The notes: generated by a model not told the origin, from the sequence alone. Counted from the stretch's first letter, positions 42,901 to 55,283 are shown. The stretch: DNA of 64,000 nucleotides from Ulva prolifera (GCA_023078555.1 CM041203.1:3019981-3083980), one strand, 5' to 3'. Numbers and translations: made by a program.

Positions 42901-43116
42901 CCACTGCAAGCACCAGGTGCAAACGATTCCATGATTCAGGATCCCAATTCCACAGCAACCCTCAACGGTCGCTTTCAAACTGCAATTGATACACACTGTC
43001 CAGCATTGATCACCACCTTCTCGATGAGCTCCCCCGTTTAGACCGTTGTTGACTTTTAGCTGGTGGTTGAGATGCTGAGTGCTCTTTTGCGACGTCAGAA
43101 ACTCTTCTCCGACCAT
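39950..43116 (-). CDS. Probable F-box plus parallel beta-helix protein with acidic tail
   Basis: This is a composite of minus-strand segments that I read as one gene, with exon joins unresolved. At 43116 an ATG opens a frame reading MVGEEFLTSQKSTQHLNHQL. Near 42620 comes RIFTRCDGITRANFGLVSKL followed by WRKVQRDASVHH, resembling an F-box. At 42260 starts KPYDTIILAPGMYKERVLCE, and through 41300 follow Cys/Gly-rich repeats such as NITIRVVHASHEYSCIAYGP and DMTACTIHDCSYGIEVGVDA, typical right-handed beta-helix (PbH1/CASH) rungs. The last exon, 40132-39950, after a tttgcag acceptor, is almost pure Asp/Glu/Ser and ends EADTQ. FBXO11 has a similar F-box plus beta-helix order and selects ubiquitination substrates. 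The acidic exon, and the region 40150-41200, may belong to another gene. Confidence 0.45.
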
Positions 43117-43317
43117 GAAAAGAGCGCTTGGACACTGCCTCGGACCGGGCAGTCATCTGTATTAGGATTGTCCGGACAGAAGCCTAAGGGTGGAGTACCC
43201 AGCTTAGATGTACAATCAATGCGACCAATAAAAGAAGACACAGTACGGTGCAGCAGTCAACTTACTGATTTTATCACGGCGTTAGCACAACCAAATTCTG
43301 GATCAGGCTATGGCTGA
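43072..43317 (+). CDS. Small ORF, possible short protein
   Basis: An 82-codon frame from ATG 43072 begins MLSALLRRQKLF, resembling a mitochondrial presequence, and continues RTGQSSVLGLSGQKPKGGVP, ending PNSGSGYG and a stop. Composition is balanced and hydrophilic. It overlaps the start of the minus-strand frame at 43116 by 45 bp and lies 0.4 kb upstream of FLU. It could be a small gene, an upstream exon of something else, or chance. Confidence 0.25.
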   Translation: MLSALLRRQKLFSDHEKSAWTLPRTGQSSVLGLSGQKPKGGVPSLDVQSMRPIKEDTVRCSSQLTDFITALAQPNSGSGYG

Positions 43318-43712
43318 GCCCTTTGCATCAATTTGGCCAGGCTGCCGCGGCCGAGCCTGAAGTGATGGCACCAAACTTTGCCGAACGTGGACTGCGCTCA
43401 AGCACTATGTGCTTGCGTGCACATTCGGTACTGTTGGATTGTGTCTCCGACATCCATACACCAGGTGGCCGGATGTGAAACGCGACGTGTGCAATGCATG
43501 CACATCCGGAACACCATGGAGCACCGTCGTGATCACGCATCGGCACTTTTCCGCACCTGCTACGGTGTCCATTCGGTGGCAGGTGCAGATACACCACGGT
43601 GAAGCATACCGGTGAAGTATTCCGGTATGCACGTTCATGTTGATGCATGCTTCCCGCGCTCCATACACTCTGACAGGCCTGTTTGCTAGACATTAACGTA
43701 TCGCAGCTGTAG
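43318..43712. other. Spacer upstream of FLU
   Basis: A stretch with no conserved frame. A near-duplicate aagcataccgg/aagtattccgg pair lies at 43602-43625. It is probably the FLU promoter. Confidence 0.35.
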
Positions 43713-45307
43713 ATGGCTAGGTGCATGGTCTCATCGCCCATACTAGGGCCGAAGCATTGGCCTCATCACGCTGTGGTATCACAACAGTGTCGCACGTCAG
43801 ACTGGGGCTCCAGGATCTCGCTGCGCCCAGGAACCAGCGAATATGACTACATCTCGGCAGGAATCCGCTATCCCCGTACCGTACGGCGCTGCACATGCTC
43901 TGCAATCCCAGACATGATCCCTGCTACAGTTGTTTCAGAGCAGCCGCAGCGCCGGCCAAATGAAGTGCTGGAACTGGCCAAAGCCAATCCTGGCAAACCG
44001 GAGCTCGCAAGCCCGAAACCCATGATCGGAAGTATCCCTGACGCAGCTCTCATTGTCAGTCTTGCAGTAGCGCAGATGATCACCCTTACGGGTTCATTGG
44101 TTGGTGGTAAACTGGCCAGAAAGCGCAGGTGAGAGTTGGCATCCAGCGCTACATGTGGCACTGTTGCTGTCGCCCTACCTGTAGGCCATCCATATGAATT
44201 GGCAATTGAAACTTACATATCTGGGTCATTGCCTTGGAGCATTGGCTCCATCCACGTCTCTGAAGTATCCTGGCTGCGCAGGTTAGAAATGGAAAGACTG
44301 AATAACAAACTGCGGAAGGTTTGCCCTGACATGATAGTGTGGTCATTGGACATGGGTGCCGAGTTGAACAAGCACATATTCGATCGTTTAAGGGGATGCA
44401 ATACTGTAGAAGGCTCACTGGTGATGTAGGTGGTTCAAGAGCTTCGAAAACAGAAAGAAGCTGAAGTGCAGTCGCTCGTGTGTGTAGCGGATCCGAATGA
44501 GGCAATATCAGCTTATCAGCGCGCCCTTGAAGCTTCCATGTCAGCTCCTTCAGCAGCACATCCGCAGGAGACTTATGGGACGGAGGGTATTAGTCTGGCA
44601 AGCACCAGGCGAAAGGTACACATGCACCCAGCCTGGTGGTCGGTTGTGGTTTGTATGGCAAGCCCATGCCGCTGCTTTGCAGATACTCCGATCAACAGAA
44701 CTTTTTTTTTTGTTTGCAACACTTGTTGGTACCTGCAGATCGCGACCCTTCTGCTTGATGCCAAAGCTGATTTGGGCGCAGCGCGGCCCGAAGAGGCTGA
44801 ACTAAAATGCACAGATGCACTTGTAAGGTGCAACGAATTGGCGGACAAGCAGGCAAGCAGGGCTGTGCTTAGGGTTATGGTGACGCCTTCATCTTTTTGG
44901 CAGAACCCGCACTTTGTGTGTGCCCTGCCCACTGCCGATGACAGGCAAACGTATGCAGGGACGAGCGCAGCGTGAACTATTGAGCTTCAATTCAGCAATA
45001 CGAAGTTTCAACAAGGCATGTGCATCGAATATATTTTCATTGTACTTCACACTCATGCGATACGAACAACGCCGATTAGGCTGTGCGTGCTATCTTCATG
45101 TCTCGTAGCTATTCTTGGCTGCAGGCACTGGACATTTCCAAAGAACTCGGGGATACAAGTGGTGATGTGGACACCCTGGGATCAATTGCAGATGTTTATG
45201 TTGAGATGGGGGAGTTCGAAAAGGCCGCAAAAATTTATGATGATGTTTTATATGCAATCCAGAATGAAGATGACACTGCCGTACTGTCATCAACATGGGA
45301 CTGCTGA
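43713..45307 (+). CDS. FLU: FLU-type regulator of tetrapyrrole synthesis (membrane anchor, coiled coil, TPR)
   Basis: FLU sits on plastid membranes and represses glutamyl-tRNA reductase in the dark, limiting protochlorophyllide. The frame starts at ATG 43713 with a Ser/Arg-rich transit-like region. Near residue 115 comes AALIVSLAVAQMITLTGSLV, a membrane helix, then LARKR spliced to RLEMERLNNKLRK and VVQELRKQKEAEVQSL, a short coiled coil. TPR units follow: NEAISAYQRALEASM, then IATLLLDAKADLGAARPEEA, and a last exon with ALDISKELGDTSGDVDTLGS and IADVYVEMGEFEKAAKIYDD. This order (helix, coiled coil, C-terminal TPRs) and the last TPR match plant FLU and Chlamydomonas FLP. The intron before 44739 has a run of T. 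The exon between 44880 and 45120 is approximate. Confidence 0.8.
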
Positions 45308-45479
45308 AACGACACATCAAGACTGACTTGAATCATTCTTATGATTATACTGATATCTGCAATGATGTGATTGTACACATGCTGTACATCGCATGTGCCT
45401 ATGAGCAATGCAGCTTAAGTATATATAAGTATATATATAAGTATATGAGTATATATATACATATATTTTTATTTTTATA

Positions 45480-45520
<41 letters not shown>

Positions 45521-45612
45521 TGGCATTTTAGGGGCTTGCTTGCGGTCTATTTGACAGATTAACATTATGACTATGCCAACTGCGAGATCACTATCGTTGC
45601 ACTTTGCTATGG
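45308..45612. repeat. Convergent spacer with AT-rich repeat (45416-45519)
   Basis: The spacer between the FLU and TRM1 stops is dominated by atatataagt-like units and an uninterrupted TA run at about 45485-45517. Nothing coding was seen. Confidence 0.85.
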
Positions 45613-48360
45613 TTACGAAGTTTTCGCCTTCTTTGAATCTGGCTCTGCAGCCGCCTCCAGCTCATGCTTCAGCATGGGTCTTCCATGCTTTGGACGTGGT
45701 CCCCAGTTTTCTGGGTTCTGCACAAATCGTGGCTCATTCGCAGCCCTTGCCTTCGAAAATTGGCCGTCTGCCTTTGCAAAGTTAGCTTGGTAAGTTGGCT
45801 CCACTGCAAGAATCTTGGCTTGGTAGCTCTCTGGTTCCTTCGACTTTGTCCCGACTTTCCTCGCCCAGCACCTCAATATGTCCCACACGATCTACACACT
45901 CTGGGCCTTGTGCATAAAGAGCTGCGTCGTGATCACCACCAATGTGGGAGTGAAAATAGCCTGCCAATCATAAGTGTCGATTCTATCCGCATTTCCAGGT
46001 TGATGAACAGAGATCTGCTACATGTAATGCACATTGGATTGCACCACCGTGAAAGTTGCAGAGCAGGTGATTCTATTGTGCGACTGCAACAACGACATGA
46101 CAGCATGCTGAATCACCATGATTTTTGTTTCTATCTCACTCGGTGTGCTTATATAGAAGTGCATGCCTTGTCTATCATCACAGCTTTCACGCCAGCTCAG
46201 GGACACACACCTCAGGAGGCGCGTCAGTTTTGAAGCCACTGGGGTTGCAGTGTGTGTTGCTTACTCTATATCCAGCATTCATCAAAGCGTTGCCGATGGT
46301 CACCAATTTGGGCCCCTCGCACTTGAGTGTGCGCGTCAGGCTAGGCAGCGTGTAGTACAGTGGCACTTCTGGAAGCTCCTCTAGAACAGCGCGCAGCATG
46401 CCACATGTTTTCACATGCGATGCAAACATGTCCCTGTTGGCCTGCAAGACATCATTAAGCATGTTCGCGCAACTTGGAACTTGCATGCAAGTGCTGCTGG
46501 TGTACGCTTTGGCGGTAGCATCTCTTCAACCGATCCAGAACGATCCAGAACCACCAGCGGTGCATCTGCCAGACCAATATCAAACTCAACATCAAACAAA
46601 ATGCAGAAAAGAGCATGTCTGGTGTTGAACCGGCATGTCTGGTGTTGAACCTGGTGCAGCGGCATTGATGATAGCCGTGCACGCCGAGACATGCACATGC
46701 AAGAACAAGATGTTCATGCCATGGTCTCACGAAATCAGGCTGACTAATGCATTTCGACATGTGCGGAATTACACACGACATGGCTTTATGAACACGGCTG
46801 CACTGGCTTTGCGGCTATGCATAAGAGTTCATGTGGTGATATCCACTCACTTGCATGCCTTTGGCATCGCTACCAGCTGTGCAGATGCCCGGGTGTGCGT
46901 GCGAGCGTTCGCTGCTGTGATTGACAAAGGAACTGCATGATATACAGCTGAGAGTCGCACACCTGGATATCATCAAATATGTGCTTCACGGCATCTGTTT
47001 TGATCAGAGGCTCTGACCAGATCGGCCCACCCATGAGGAACTTGCTCCCAGAAATTGGACACGCTTGAGGCATAGGCGGCCCCTTCCCAACAGTAAACTT
47101 GTTCGATGTATGTGTCCCTGCTGGCTGCAACCACCAAGAGTCGCAGCCAGAACTCTGCCAAAGGTACGACAGTTTGCTAGCTGTCAACTTGGAGTCAGCA
47201 GCAGAAATCCGAACCCGTACAAAGACACGGATATAGAAATCAATTGATAAGCACAGGATCGGCTCAATGACACGTTTATGCCTCGCAGCATGCATTGCAA
47301 GGCACGCGAGAAGGATTCGCAGGGCTTGCTCGTGATTGTAGTCTCGGTGCAGGGAGTAGCAGCCATACTTTGTAAAACAGGACTCAGCATTGTTGCCACA
47401 TAGAACAGCCATGTCAGTGGCTGTGACCGCCATGAGGCCGCCATCGCTTACACTTTGGACCGCCATGTCCAAAAGCTCTGTTGGGGATCCGTAGGGGTCA
47501 ATGTCCACCACACAGAATGTCTGCGCAGGATGGCCACACATTACGCGAGCGGTGGTCGGAGCAGATGCAGATGTTGCAGACAGTGCCCCACAGTCGGGGG
47601 TATGTGTAACAAAAGCCGGCGGTGCTGAGGTGCACAAAAGCTGGAGATCATAACTCATGCTGCGATTGTCAAGCAGCGTCGGTGGTGTATTCACGGGACA
47701 GGCATACTGGCATCGAGCTGTGTAGGTGAAGACATATAGCTCTAGCTGTGCCGCACCTGTGGGTGCTGCAGCATCAGCAGACGGGCATCCCCCTTGTAGG
47801 CTGTGACAGTATCACTAACACTATTGAATTCAATGTTACGCTTGATTGCATCGACCGCCCCTTGATCCAAATCGTTCGCAACAACTTGGCCTACGCCTGG
47901 GATCTCTTTTGCATATCTGATTGCACGCAGGCCAGAAGCAGCCATTGCCTCCAGGATAGATATACCCTTGAGCCCCTTCTGCAGTTGCACTGGTGCTTTG
48001 TGAATTTGATCTACACTGCTCATGGTGCAACTTGAGGAGGTGCATTACCTTGAATGGGGTGCCTTCAGGCAACTGTACGATGCCCGTGCAGCCGGCTTTC
48101 CTCTTATTTCTTTTAGGTGGCTCCTTGGCTTTGCTCTGAGAGAACCAGCGGAGGACAGCAATGGAGATGTCGCGATTGACAACTTGAGCTTTGTTGTAAA
48201 ACACATCGTTGCCTTCGTGCAAAATGGTGGCACTACCCTCTGTTACGGATGAGAAACCCTCTGGCACTGTGCTGAAAATCGGGAAAATACGTTACCGCAA
48301 CTGGCGCAACTGGGGCGTCTCACATTCTGCAGCAGGTGGGGAAAGAGGAGCTTACGCCAT
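45613..48360 (-). CDS. TRM1: tRNA (guanine26-N2)-dimethyltransferase TRM1
   Basis: This enzyme makes m2,2-G26 in tRNA using SAM. The first full exon (48282 downward) reads [20 protein letters not shown] and [20 protein letters not shown]. The next has [20 protein letters not shown] and [20 protein letters not shown]. Then come [20 protein letters not shown], the catalytic DP(F/Y)GSP-type motif, and [21 protein letters not shown]-terminal exons read [39 protein letters not shown] and [15 protein letters not shown] five-base first coding exon, ATGGC at 48360-48356, fits in phase to give MATVPEGF; this start is inference. Two short tandem repeats (10 bp at 46531-46550; 19-20 bp at 46613-46651) lie in an intron. 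Confidence 0.92.
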
Positions 48361-48916
48361 TGTACGTCGAACTTGCGACGTAAGAAAGCAATGATGAAGA
48401 TTGTACAAGCTATTGAAGCGAATGCCAGTTATGATATCTTTGTAGCTTTGCCGAAACGTCATCAACGTTGCCGGCTCGAAGCCAATTTCAATTCACGATG
48501 CGGCTAGGGCCGCAACACCAGCAGCCAGCAGGTGTCTACAATGACGAATGCACATGTCGTACCTTGTTGCAGCAAGTCTCACCGTGCTTACGCCTTTTTT
48601 TGGTGCCCGCCTTAGCGCATGCGGTGCGTTCTGTGCTCTGCATGCTTGTGCATCCGCGCTGGATCCTTGGCGCATAATGCGGACCGACGGATGAAGCGCA
48701 GAGGACGCCCAAGCAGAAGGCGATGCATCGCGATGGTTGTCACATACTGGTCCGAGTATAACGGCAGAATCCTCATTGGGTAGTGTTCGTCCGATGAGTC
48801 AAGTGCCTGCTCTGGATGCATCAGGACCATCAGCAATCGGGGACGTCCGAAGGTGATTGACATGATCCACGGGGCAGGAGACCGGGTCGTCGCATTCTCA
48901 TGACAGATTCCTTTGA
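48361..48916. promoter_or_regulatory. Presumed bidirectional promoter, TRM1/hydrolase
   Basis: A 556-bp divergent spacer. A minus frame near 48863-48615 shows no family motif. The call rests on position. Confidence 0.35.
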
Positions 48917-50646
48917 ATGGTAGTCAAGCCTTCCGGCAGAAAGGCCGGGGACGGGCGATCGTCTCGATCGACCCGAGTGCAGACCCTTGGGTCAGGTTCC
49001 ACCAGGTCGGTAGGGGCGCACAGCATGACGTCAATCAGTACCGGGAAGTGGACCGAAGAGGACATTCGGCTGCCTGGACAAAATGGCAAAGCTTTGGCGG
49101 GGACAATGCTGCAGGTCTGCTTCTCTGAAGCCATGTATTAGTACACCTGGCATAGCGTGACTATATGTCGTACACACGGGTTGGAGGATATCCATGAACC
49201 ATCGGATCAATTGATTTGGGACACTCAACACACAAGTGTAGGTCAAAGGAGGGAAGACTGACATGGTGATATTGTGTCATGGATTTGCATCTCACAGAAA
49301 CAGCTTCCACTTTAGATCACTAGCAGAGGCACTAGCACACCGTCAAGTGGGATCTCTGAGAATCGATTTTACTGGCAATGGTGTGTGCGAGCACTTGAAA
49401 CAGCGGTTAGTTCACGGATCAGCTGCTGTGTGCAGTACTGCCACTATCAACTTTCTGATGGACTTTTCATATGCTACCGATATGGCCATACCATAAAGAA
49501 GTTGTGTACTTGTATATTCATGATTTTGACCGGCTGCCTTGTGCAGGAAATTCTGATGGCACCTTCGATTTTGCAAATTACTCTGTTGAGGCCGGCGATA
49601 TACAGTCAGCTGTGCAGTACCTTCGGAGCCAGGGGCTCAAAGTCACTGGTCTAGTTGGTGTGTCAACTTCTGCAACTCGGACATATTCACAAATGTCCCC
49701 ATTCCCATGCGCAGCCCTGATGACCCTCGCGAGAGCTGACCTGCGCTGCACCGACATCACTTGCCACTGGGATGCAGGCCATAGTAAAGGCGCTGGCAGT
49801 GTTTTGTTGTACTCGAGCTTGCATGACGATATTGCAAATGTTGGTGCGTTCCTCAATCTTCTTGTGGATATTCTCAGTACGGTTCTCAGGGTGGTCTCTT
49901 CGACCACCGGGGCAGCGGGCTATGATGCGTCCATGTGCTTGGATTCGCATGTACTTTGCTTCGACTGGGTCTGCCATGTGCACTACTGCTTAATCCTGCA
50001 TGTGCGCATGCATGATAGCTACGATACAGGGTGCTGAGCTGTACGTGGGCAAGAGCTCCGGTCAGCATGGCCTTGGCAGTAATAACAGATACCAGCGTAT
50101 GCAGTGAACATTGCAGGGCGCTTTGATATGCAACGTGGCATCAAGGAGAGATTCGGGGAAGACATCTTGGCGAGGCTCTCATCCGAAAAGCAGCTTCCGA
50201 TGGCTACTCAACGTGATGATGGATCCGACATCAACTGGGTGTTGACCAAGTGGAGCTTACAAGACAGGCTGGGTCTTGACATGAAAGCGGTAAGCAGGTC
50301 CTGGAAAGACTCAATCGCAGTGAATGATTGCCGCCAAAGAATCATCGCTGATAACAACTTGTGACTGTAGGTTGCTTCGAAAATCCTATGCTCTGAAGTC
50401 TGTACAAGTACGTGGAAGCCATGTGTCTCACACGCACATTTTTTTTATTAATTTGGCAACATGATATTTTTTTGTGCAGTTCATGGAACATCTGACAAGG
50501 TCATCCCAATTGACGATGCTTATAAGTTTGCAGCAGCTATTAAACAGCATCGACTTTGCATTATTGATGGGGCAGACCACAACTTCCGAAGACCTGAGCA
50601 CGTAAGGCAGATGATTGATGCCGTGGTGGAACACTGCTGCCATTGA
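48917..50646 (+). CDS. Alpha/beta hydrolase (serine aminopeptidase S33-like), possibly organelle-targeted
   Basis: A soluble esterase- or lipase-like enzyme of unknown substrate. Exon 1, 48917-49114, encodes an Arg/Ser-rich leader then EEDIRLPGQNGKALAGTMLQ. Exon 2, from 49242, has TDMVILCHGFASHRNSFHFR (oxyanion HG) and GSLRIDFTGNG. Later exons join in phase: NSDGTFDFANYSVEAGDIQS; GHSKGAGSVLLYSSLHDDIA with the nucleophile Ser; VNIAGRFDMQRGIKERFGED; and HGTSDKVIPIDDAYKFAAAI and IIDGADHNFRRPEHVRQ, supplying the catalytic Asp and His. All triad residues are present, so it is probably active. The family matches plant S33-type hydrolases of about 300 residues. The leader suggests plastid or mitochondrial import. 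Its stop lies 113 bp from the convergent GYF gene. Confidence 0.88.
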
Positions 50647-50759
50647 CGAGCATTGCCAGTGTAACAACATACAATCACATGTAATCAGGACTGTCGTTAC
50701 ATGTGCTGCAGATTCACCGACTGCTTCACATCACATTGCTTCCACTCATGCCTGCATGT

Positions 50760-53700
50760 TCACATGGACGGCAACATTGCAAATGCATTGCCACCAGGGC
50801 GAGTGCCAGCCTGGGCTGCTGCCGAGGGCTGAGCACCTTTCTTCTTCGCACCTTTCCCCTTCCCTGCCACAGCAACGAATCCGTCACCAACATTCCCTGC
50901 TGCATCGGCCTGATATGGGGCAGGAGCAGCTGCTTGTGCTGGGGCTGCCACAGCTGCAGCACCGCCCCTACGCCTACGGCGGCCTGGAGCCTTCGCTGTG
51001 AGCGCATTTGCCTTCCGCTTGATAAATTCAGACACAAATGCTCCAATGTTATCACCTGTTAGGTAGGTACGTGCAACTTCCATGATCTCAAAGTTTGCAC
51101 CAGTGTCCAGCAACACCACCAGGACATCTTCGTTGCCGTGCAGCCGTTTCATCTCCTTCATGCACCAGTCCCGGAAATCTGGGCTGTTACGAAAGATTTC
51201 AGGCTCTGCTTCACCTGCAGTTGGAGCCTGCTGATGCGGAGCAGTAGCAGATGAAACCGGCTTCACCTTCTGCGCATTTGCCGAAGGGCGAATCGGCGCT
51301 GTGGCCTGCCATGCCATTGGACGACCCGTGGCTGCAGGAGTGGCATTTGAGCGGCGAGTCTGTGGCTGAGCACCAGCCTGCTCTTTTCCAATGATCCGCG
51401 CCGCAGTTGGCACCACTGGCACTGAGGCAGAAGCTTGAGCTGTAGTATCCCAGAACTGCGCACCAGCAGAAGCAGAAATGTGCCCTTCATGATCCTGGGG
51501 TAATGCAGCCTGGCCTTGATAGGGATTGTACCCGGACACTGCATAGTCATCCTTGCCTGCGTCGTACCTGCATTGACACCATGACACCTCAGGTGGACGC
51601 ATGAACATGGTGCACAAGGCGGGGCCTCAACCAGTGTAGCAGCCTACCCGATGCATACCACAGCATACTCTACACCATGACTGATTTGCAAGTAACAAGT
51701 ACAAGGTACAACAACATGAGGACATGAGCTCTGTGAGACCCGTCCTGTCCTGCAAGACCGTCAACGTACCCGCCTTCCAACTCTGCCGCGCACTCTTCAT
51801 CCTCCATGATTTGGCGAAGCGGCACCTGCTGCGGCTGTGCGGTCCATGCTGCCCTGCGCTCCCGCTCTTGCTGTTCCTGCGCGGCATTCGCACTTGCCGC
51901 GGCTTGTGCTGCAGCCTCCTCCTGCTGTCTCTTCACTAACTCTTCCCTTTGAATATCAGCTAGTGGAACACCGCTCTGCTGCGGAGCTGGCTGAGCTGCC
52001 CACCCCCGCGCGCCTGGTGCAGCAGTGACCACCTGCCCTGCCGTGCTTCGGCCCGTAGCACCGTATGCAGGCAGCAGCTCTGCCTGGCCATGGTGTGGCA
52101 TAGCAGACTGCACGATCGGCTGCGTTGCGGATTGTGTCACCGCCAGCTTGGGCCCAAACAGATCAGAGGGCGAGATAAATTGAGCCGGCATGGCACTGCG
52201 GGGTGCTTCTGTGCTCTTTGGGACCTTGCTCACAGATGCTGGCACGGCTGCCGCACGCTCCACATGAACAGGAATGTTCAGAATCGGGTCAGCTGCAAGC
52301 ATGCGGGCGGACTGCTGCTGAGGCTGCTCTGCCGCAGGCTGTGACGGCTGCGGCACAGGGCCTGCCTGCGTCATGGGGGCTGCGGGCTCTACCGCACTCC
52401 CACTCGACCCCATACCACCGAAAGGCTGCAGCACCCGACCGCCATCCCTCGGGTCTATTGCATCCCTGCCTGCATTGGGCTGATCGATGATATCATCAAT
52501 CGGATCATGCTTCACTGCAACATGCTCTGGCTGGATTGACCCCACTGCTGCATATGGAATGTCCTGAGCAGATCCGGAAGCATGCAAGTCCGCTGCGTGG
52601 GGGTCAGGAACCGTCCAGTCCTGCAGGTGTATATGCTCGCCAGATGTCCCTAGCGCTAGTGCCTGCATCTGCTGATCCATGTAATCAGGTTCATGCATCC
52701 CAGCGATCAGCTGCACGCCACCATGGCCCCCTTGATCATGTGTGAGCAAATCCTGCCCCTGCTCCATATCCTCCGCATGAGCACCAGAAGGCCCACCAAA
52801 CTGAGATTCTGCTTCAGCTAGACGCTCAAGTTCACCTGGTTGCAACCCGAGGCTCTCTTCTATTTTCCAGAGGAGCTTGAGAGATGAGAAAAGAAAGAAT
52901 TCGTCACGTGAAGCCGCAGACTGACACTCAAGTCCATCGTATAAATAGCCCTGATCATTCCAGCTTTTGAGATTCTCTGATGGAAATGGACCCTGAAGCA
53001 AGATCAGGTCAATGGACAGATGCAGGCAACAGCACAAGTGATACTTTGACGCATGCATCTTGATGAGTCGCGGTAATCAGACCTGAATGATGCCATTTGG
53101 ATCCTTGTAGAAATACTGATTTAGATGCAAAGCTTGGAGAGGAAAGCTGACATCAAGGTCTATGAACTTGCTGGCGACTTGTTCGAGCTGCGCTTTCAAC
53201 ATGAAATTTGGATCAAGCCCAGGGGGTGCAGAGATGTGAGCCGACTCATTCTTCCCCCGACCATGCTGGTCCGCCATTGGCCGCCAGATCTCCCGGAAAT
53301 TGTCAGCTTCAACAACATCGTCTGGCAAAGGTATTTCATCTCCTGCCTGGAAATTCAGACACATTCACAGCCCGTCCACAAACCGAAGCCCTCGATACTG
53401 ACATGAACACGAAGCATCAAGTCAGATATGATACCTCATTCTTCATTTTGTGGAAGACATCCATCAAGTCGGCCTTATTGTATTTTGGACCTCCGCCTGC
53501 TGCGCCACGGTGTACTTGTGGAGGCCTCATGCCAGCACCTGCTCGTGCACCGGGAAGAGCGGCATGTACACCTCCAAACGTGCCCCCCGGCAATGCACCA
53601 GCAGCATCACGCCGCACATCTGCATAAAACACCGATCCATCAACGTAGTCGATTTGGACTCTAAGTCAGCAGGCCATGAACCTCATTGGCGCAAGGTTTA

Positions 53701-54748
53701 CATATGTACTCAATCATCAACACACCTCCTTTGCGCCACGGAATCTCATTGTTGCGAGGCAAAGCCCTTGCTCCGCGCCAATTCTCGGAATCGTTGGCAT
53801 CGTGCACCCAGTTTGTTGCTCGCCCCTGAGTCCGTGTGTCATCCCACCTGCGCGTTGCTCCTTGCAGGCCCGCCACAGGTGCAGCAGCCCGGCGCTCGCC
53901 ATCACCTTCAACTCACGCAGTATGAAATTTGGAAGAGAAGGGCAACACTCCATTAACAGCCTGATATTACAATGTAGAGTATGCAGCATGTTCAGACCGA
54001 GATCAGCACCTGGGCGGACGCCAGCCCACTTTTTGGGTTCATTGCCTCCCCACCTGCAATGCAGTTGACCACGCCAATCATGTACAACAATTACAGGCAA
54101 AGTCTAACAAATATATCGTGACAAATAATTGTACTGTGAGAAATCAATCTAGAGCACGCCAACTACGTGCATTACAGATCACGCCCTTGACGTGCAGCAC
54201 CGTTCCGGCTGGACGACGTTGTAGATAAAAGAGGAACAAACCGCGCAGCCCCACCATTGAAGGACTTGGGAGGGCCTGCGTTTGGTTCTGGAAATAATGG
54301 GTCGCGATCGCTTGCGCCGCGCGCCCAAATCGGCGCGGGCCCTCCTGCAGCTACGGGCTTTCCAAAATCAACGGGCTTGCGATGAATCCCACCATTTCCA
54401 GGTTCCTGCAAAAGCCATGATCAAGTGGTCAAGTTGTGGTGGTCATGGGAGCGATTCGAGTCGCATAAAACTTGGGCCAAGCGACAGCCACCTCAAGGTA
54501 CACACAGCGGTCTTTTACAAACAGCGTCGAAGTTCCTGTACCTGTGACGGCGTTGGATCTTGAATTAAGGCAGAATTTAGCCCGATGCTTCCCAATCGTT
54601 CCATGTCGCCAGTAGGGCTGGCGGGTTCGATCAAACTGCACGAGTGGTCTTTGCTCCGAGAAGTATGGCCGAATGCGTCGTCAATTGTCGGCATTGCATT
54701 CTGCTCGTTTTGGATTTGAGAAGAGGATTCCGCTTTTCCCGTCGCCAT
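50760..54748 (-). CDS. GYF-domain protein (GIGYF/EXA1-like)
   Basis: A cytoplasmic adaptor that in plants and animals binds Pro-rich partners and 4EHP-type cap factors to repress translation. Exon 1, from ATG 54748, reads MATGKAESSSQIQNEQNAMP. Later exons give HRKPVDFGKPVAAGGPAPIW, TRTQGRATNWVHDANDSENW (the WR-rich region seen in EXA1), LMDVFHKMKNE and REIWRPMADQHGRGKN. The GYF domain spans an intron: LHLNQYFYKDPNGIIQ joined to GPFPSENLKSWNDQGYL. A long Ala/Gln/Pro-rich stretch with an EEL..RQQEEAAAQAAA coiled region follows. The C-terminal domain, FRDWCMKEMKRLHGNEDVLV and YLTGDNIGAFVSEFIKRK, resembles the conserved GIGYF C-terminus. Exon joins at 53400-54160 are approximate. Confidence 0.82.
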
Positions 54749-55283
54749 CAGCAAAGTTCTGCTACCTCCGCAGGAACACCTTCGAGCCGGCAACACCCAA
54801 AACGATTTCCAAAACAGTCGCCCAGTCACACAACATGCGCCTGGTTGATTCGCGCACCGGGCACAGTGCATGCAAAGGCTGTCAATACCGCTGCAACAAA
54901 TCTATGCTGTTGCGGCAATGTGCTTATTGCGCACTTATTGTGGTCTGGAAGTTGACAGGGGTGCAAGGCATGACACCCGCGTTTCTTTCAGAGACTCGAT
55001 TTGCGTCATTGTAAATATTAGAATTTTCTCGAGCGCCAGAAATCAATTCGATTACGCGTCCATTCTCTTTAGTGTCTGTTCTTTTCGACTGTGCTGCCGT
55101 TTGGCAATCCGACATCCAGTGAAGCCTGCACTTCGGCGCCGCTTCACCGACTACATGATATTTTGTACACTAGCTCACAAACAGCAAGACACGGGCCATT
55201 AGCGACAAGGACAAACTTGCGTACCGCGTGATGTTCGCAATTTCAGCTGGGCAGGTTGAACAATCCCATACGAATTGGTGCAT
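54749..55283. other. Spacer between GYF and FPG genes
   Basis: A 535-bp stretch. Both neighbours are on the minus strand, so it holds the GYF promoter and the FPG 3' region. No coding frame was recognised. Confidence 0.45.

Noticed and set aside
51724-52745. Plus-strand ORFs within the GYF gene
   Set aside because: They are shadows of the long Ala/Gln-rich minus-strand exon.
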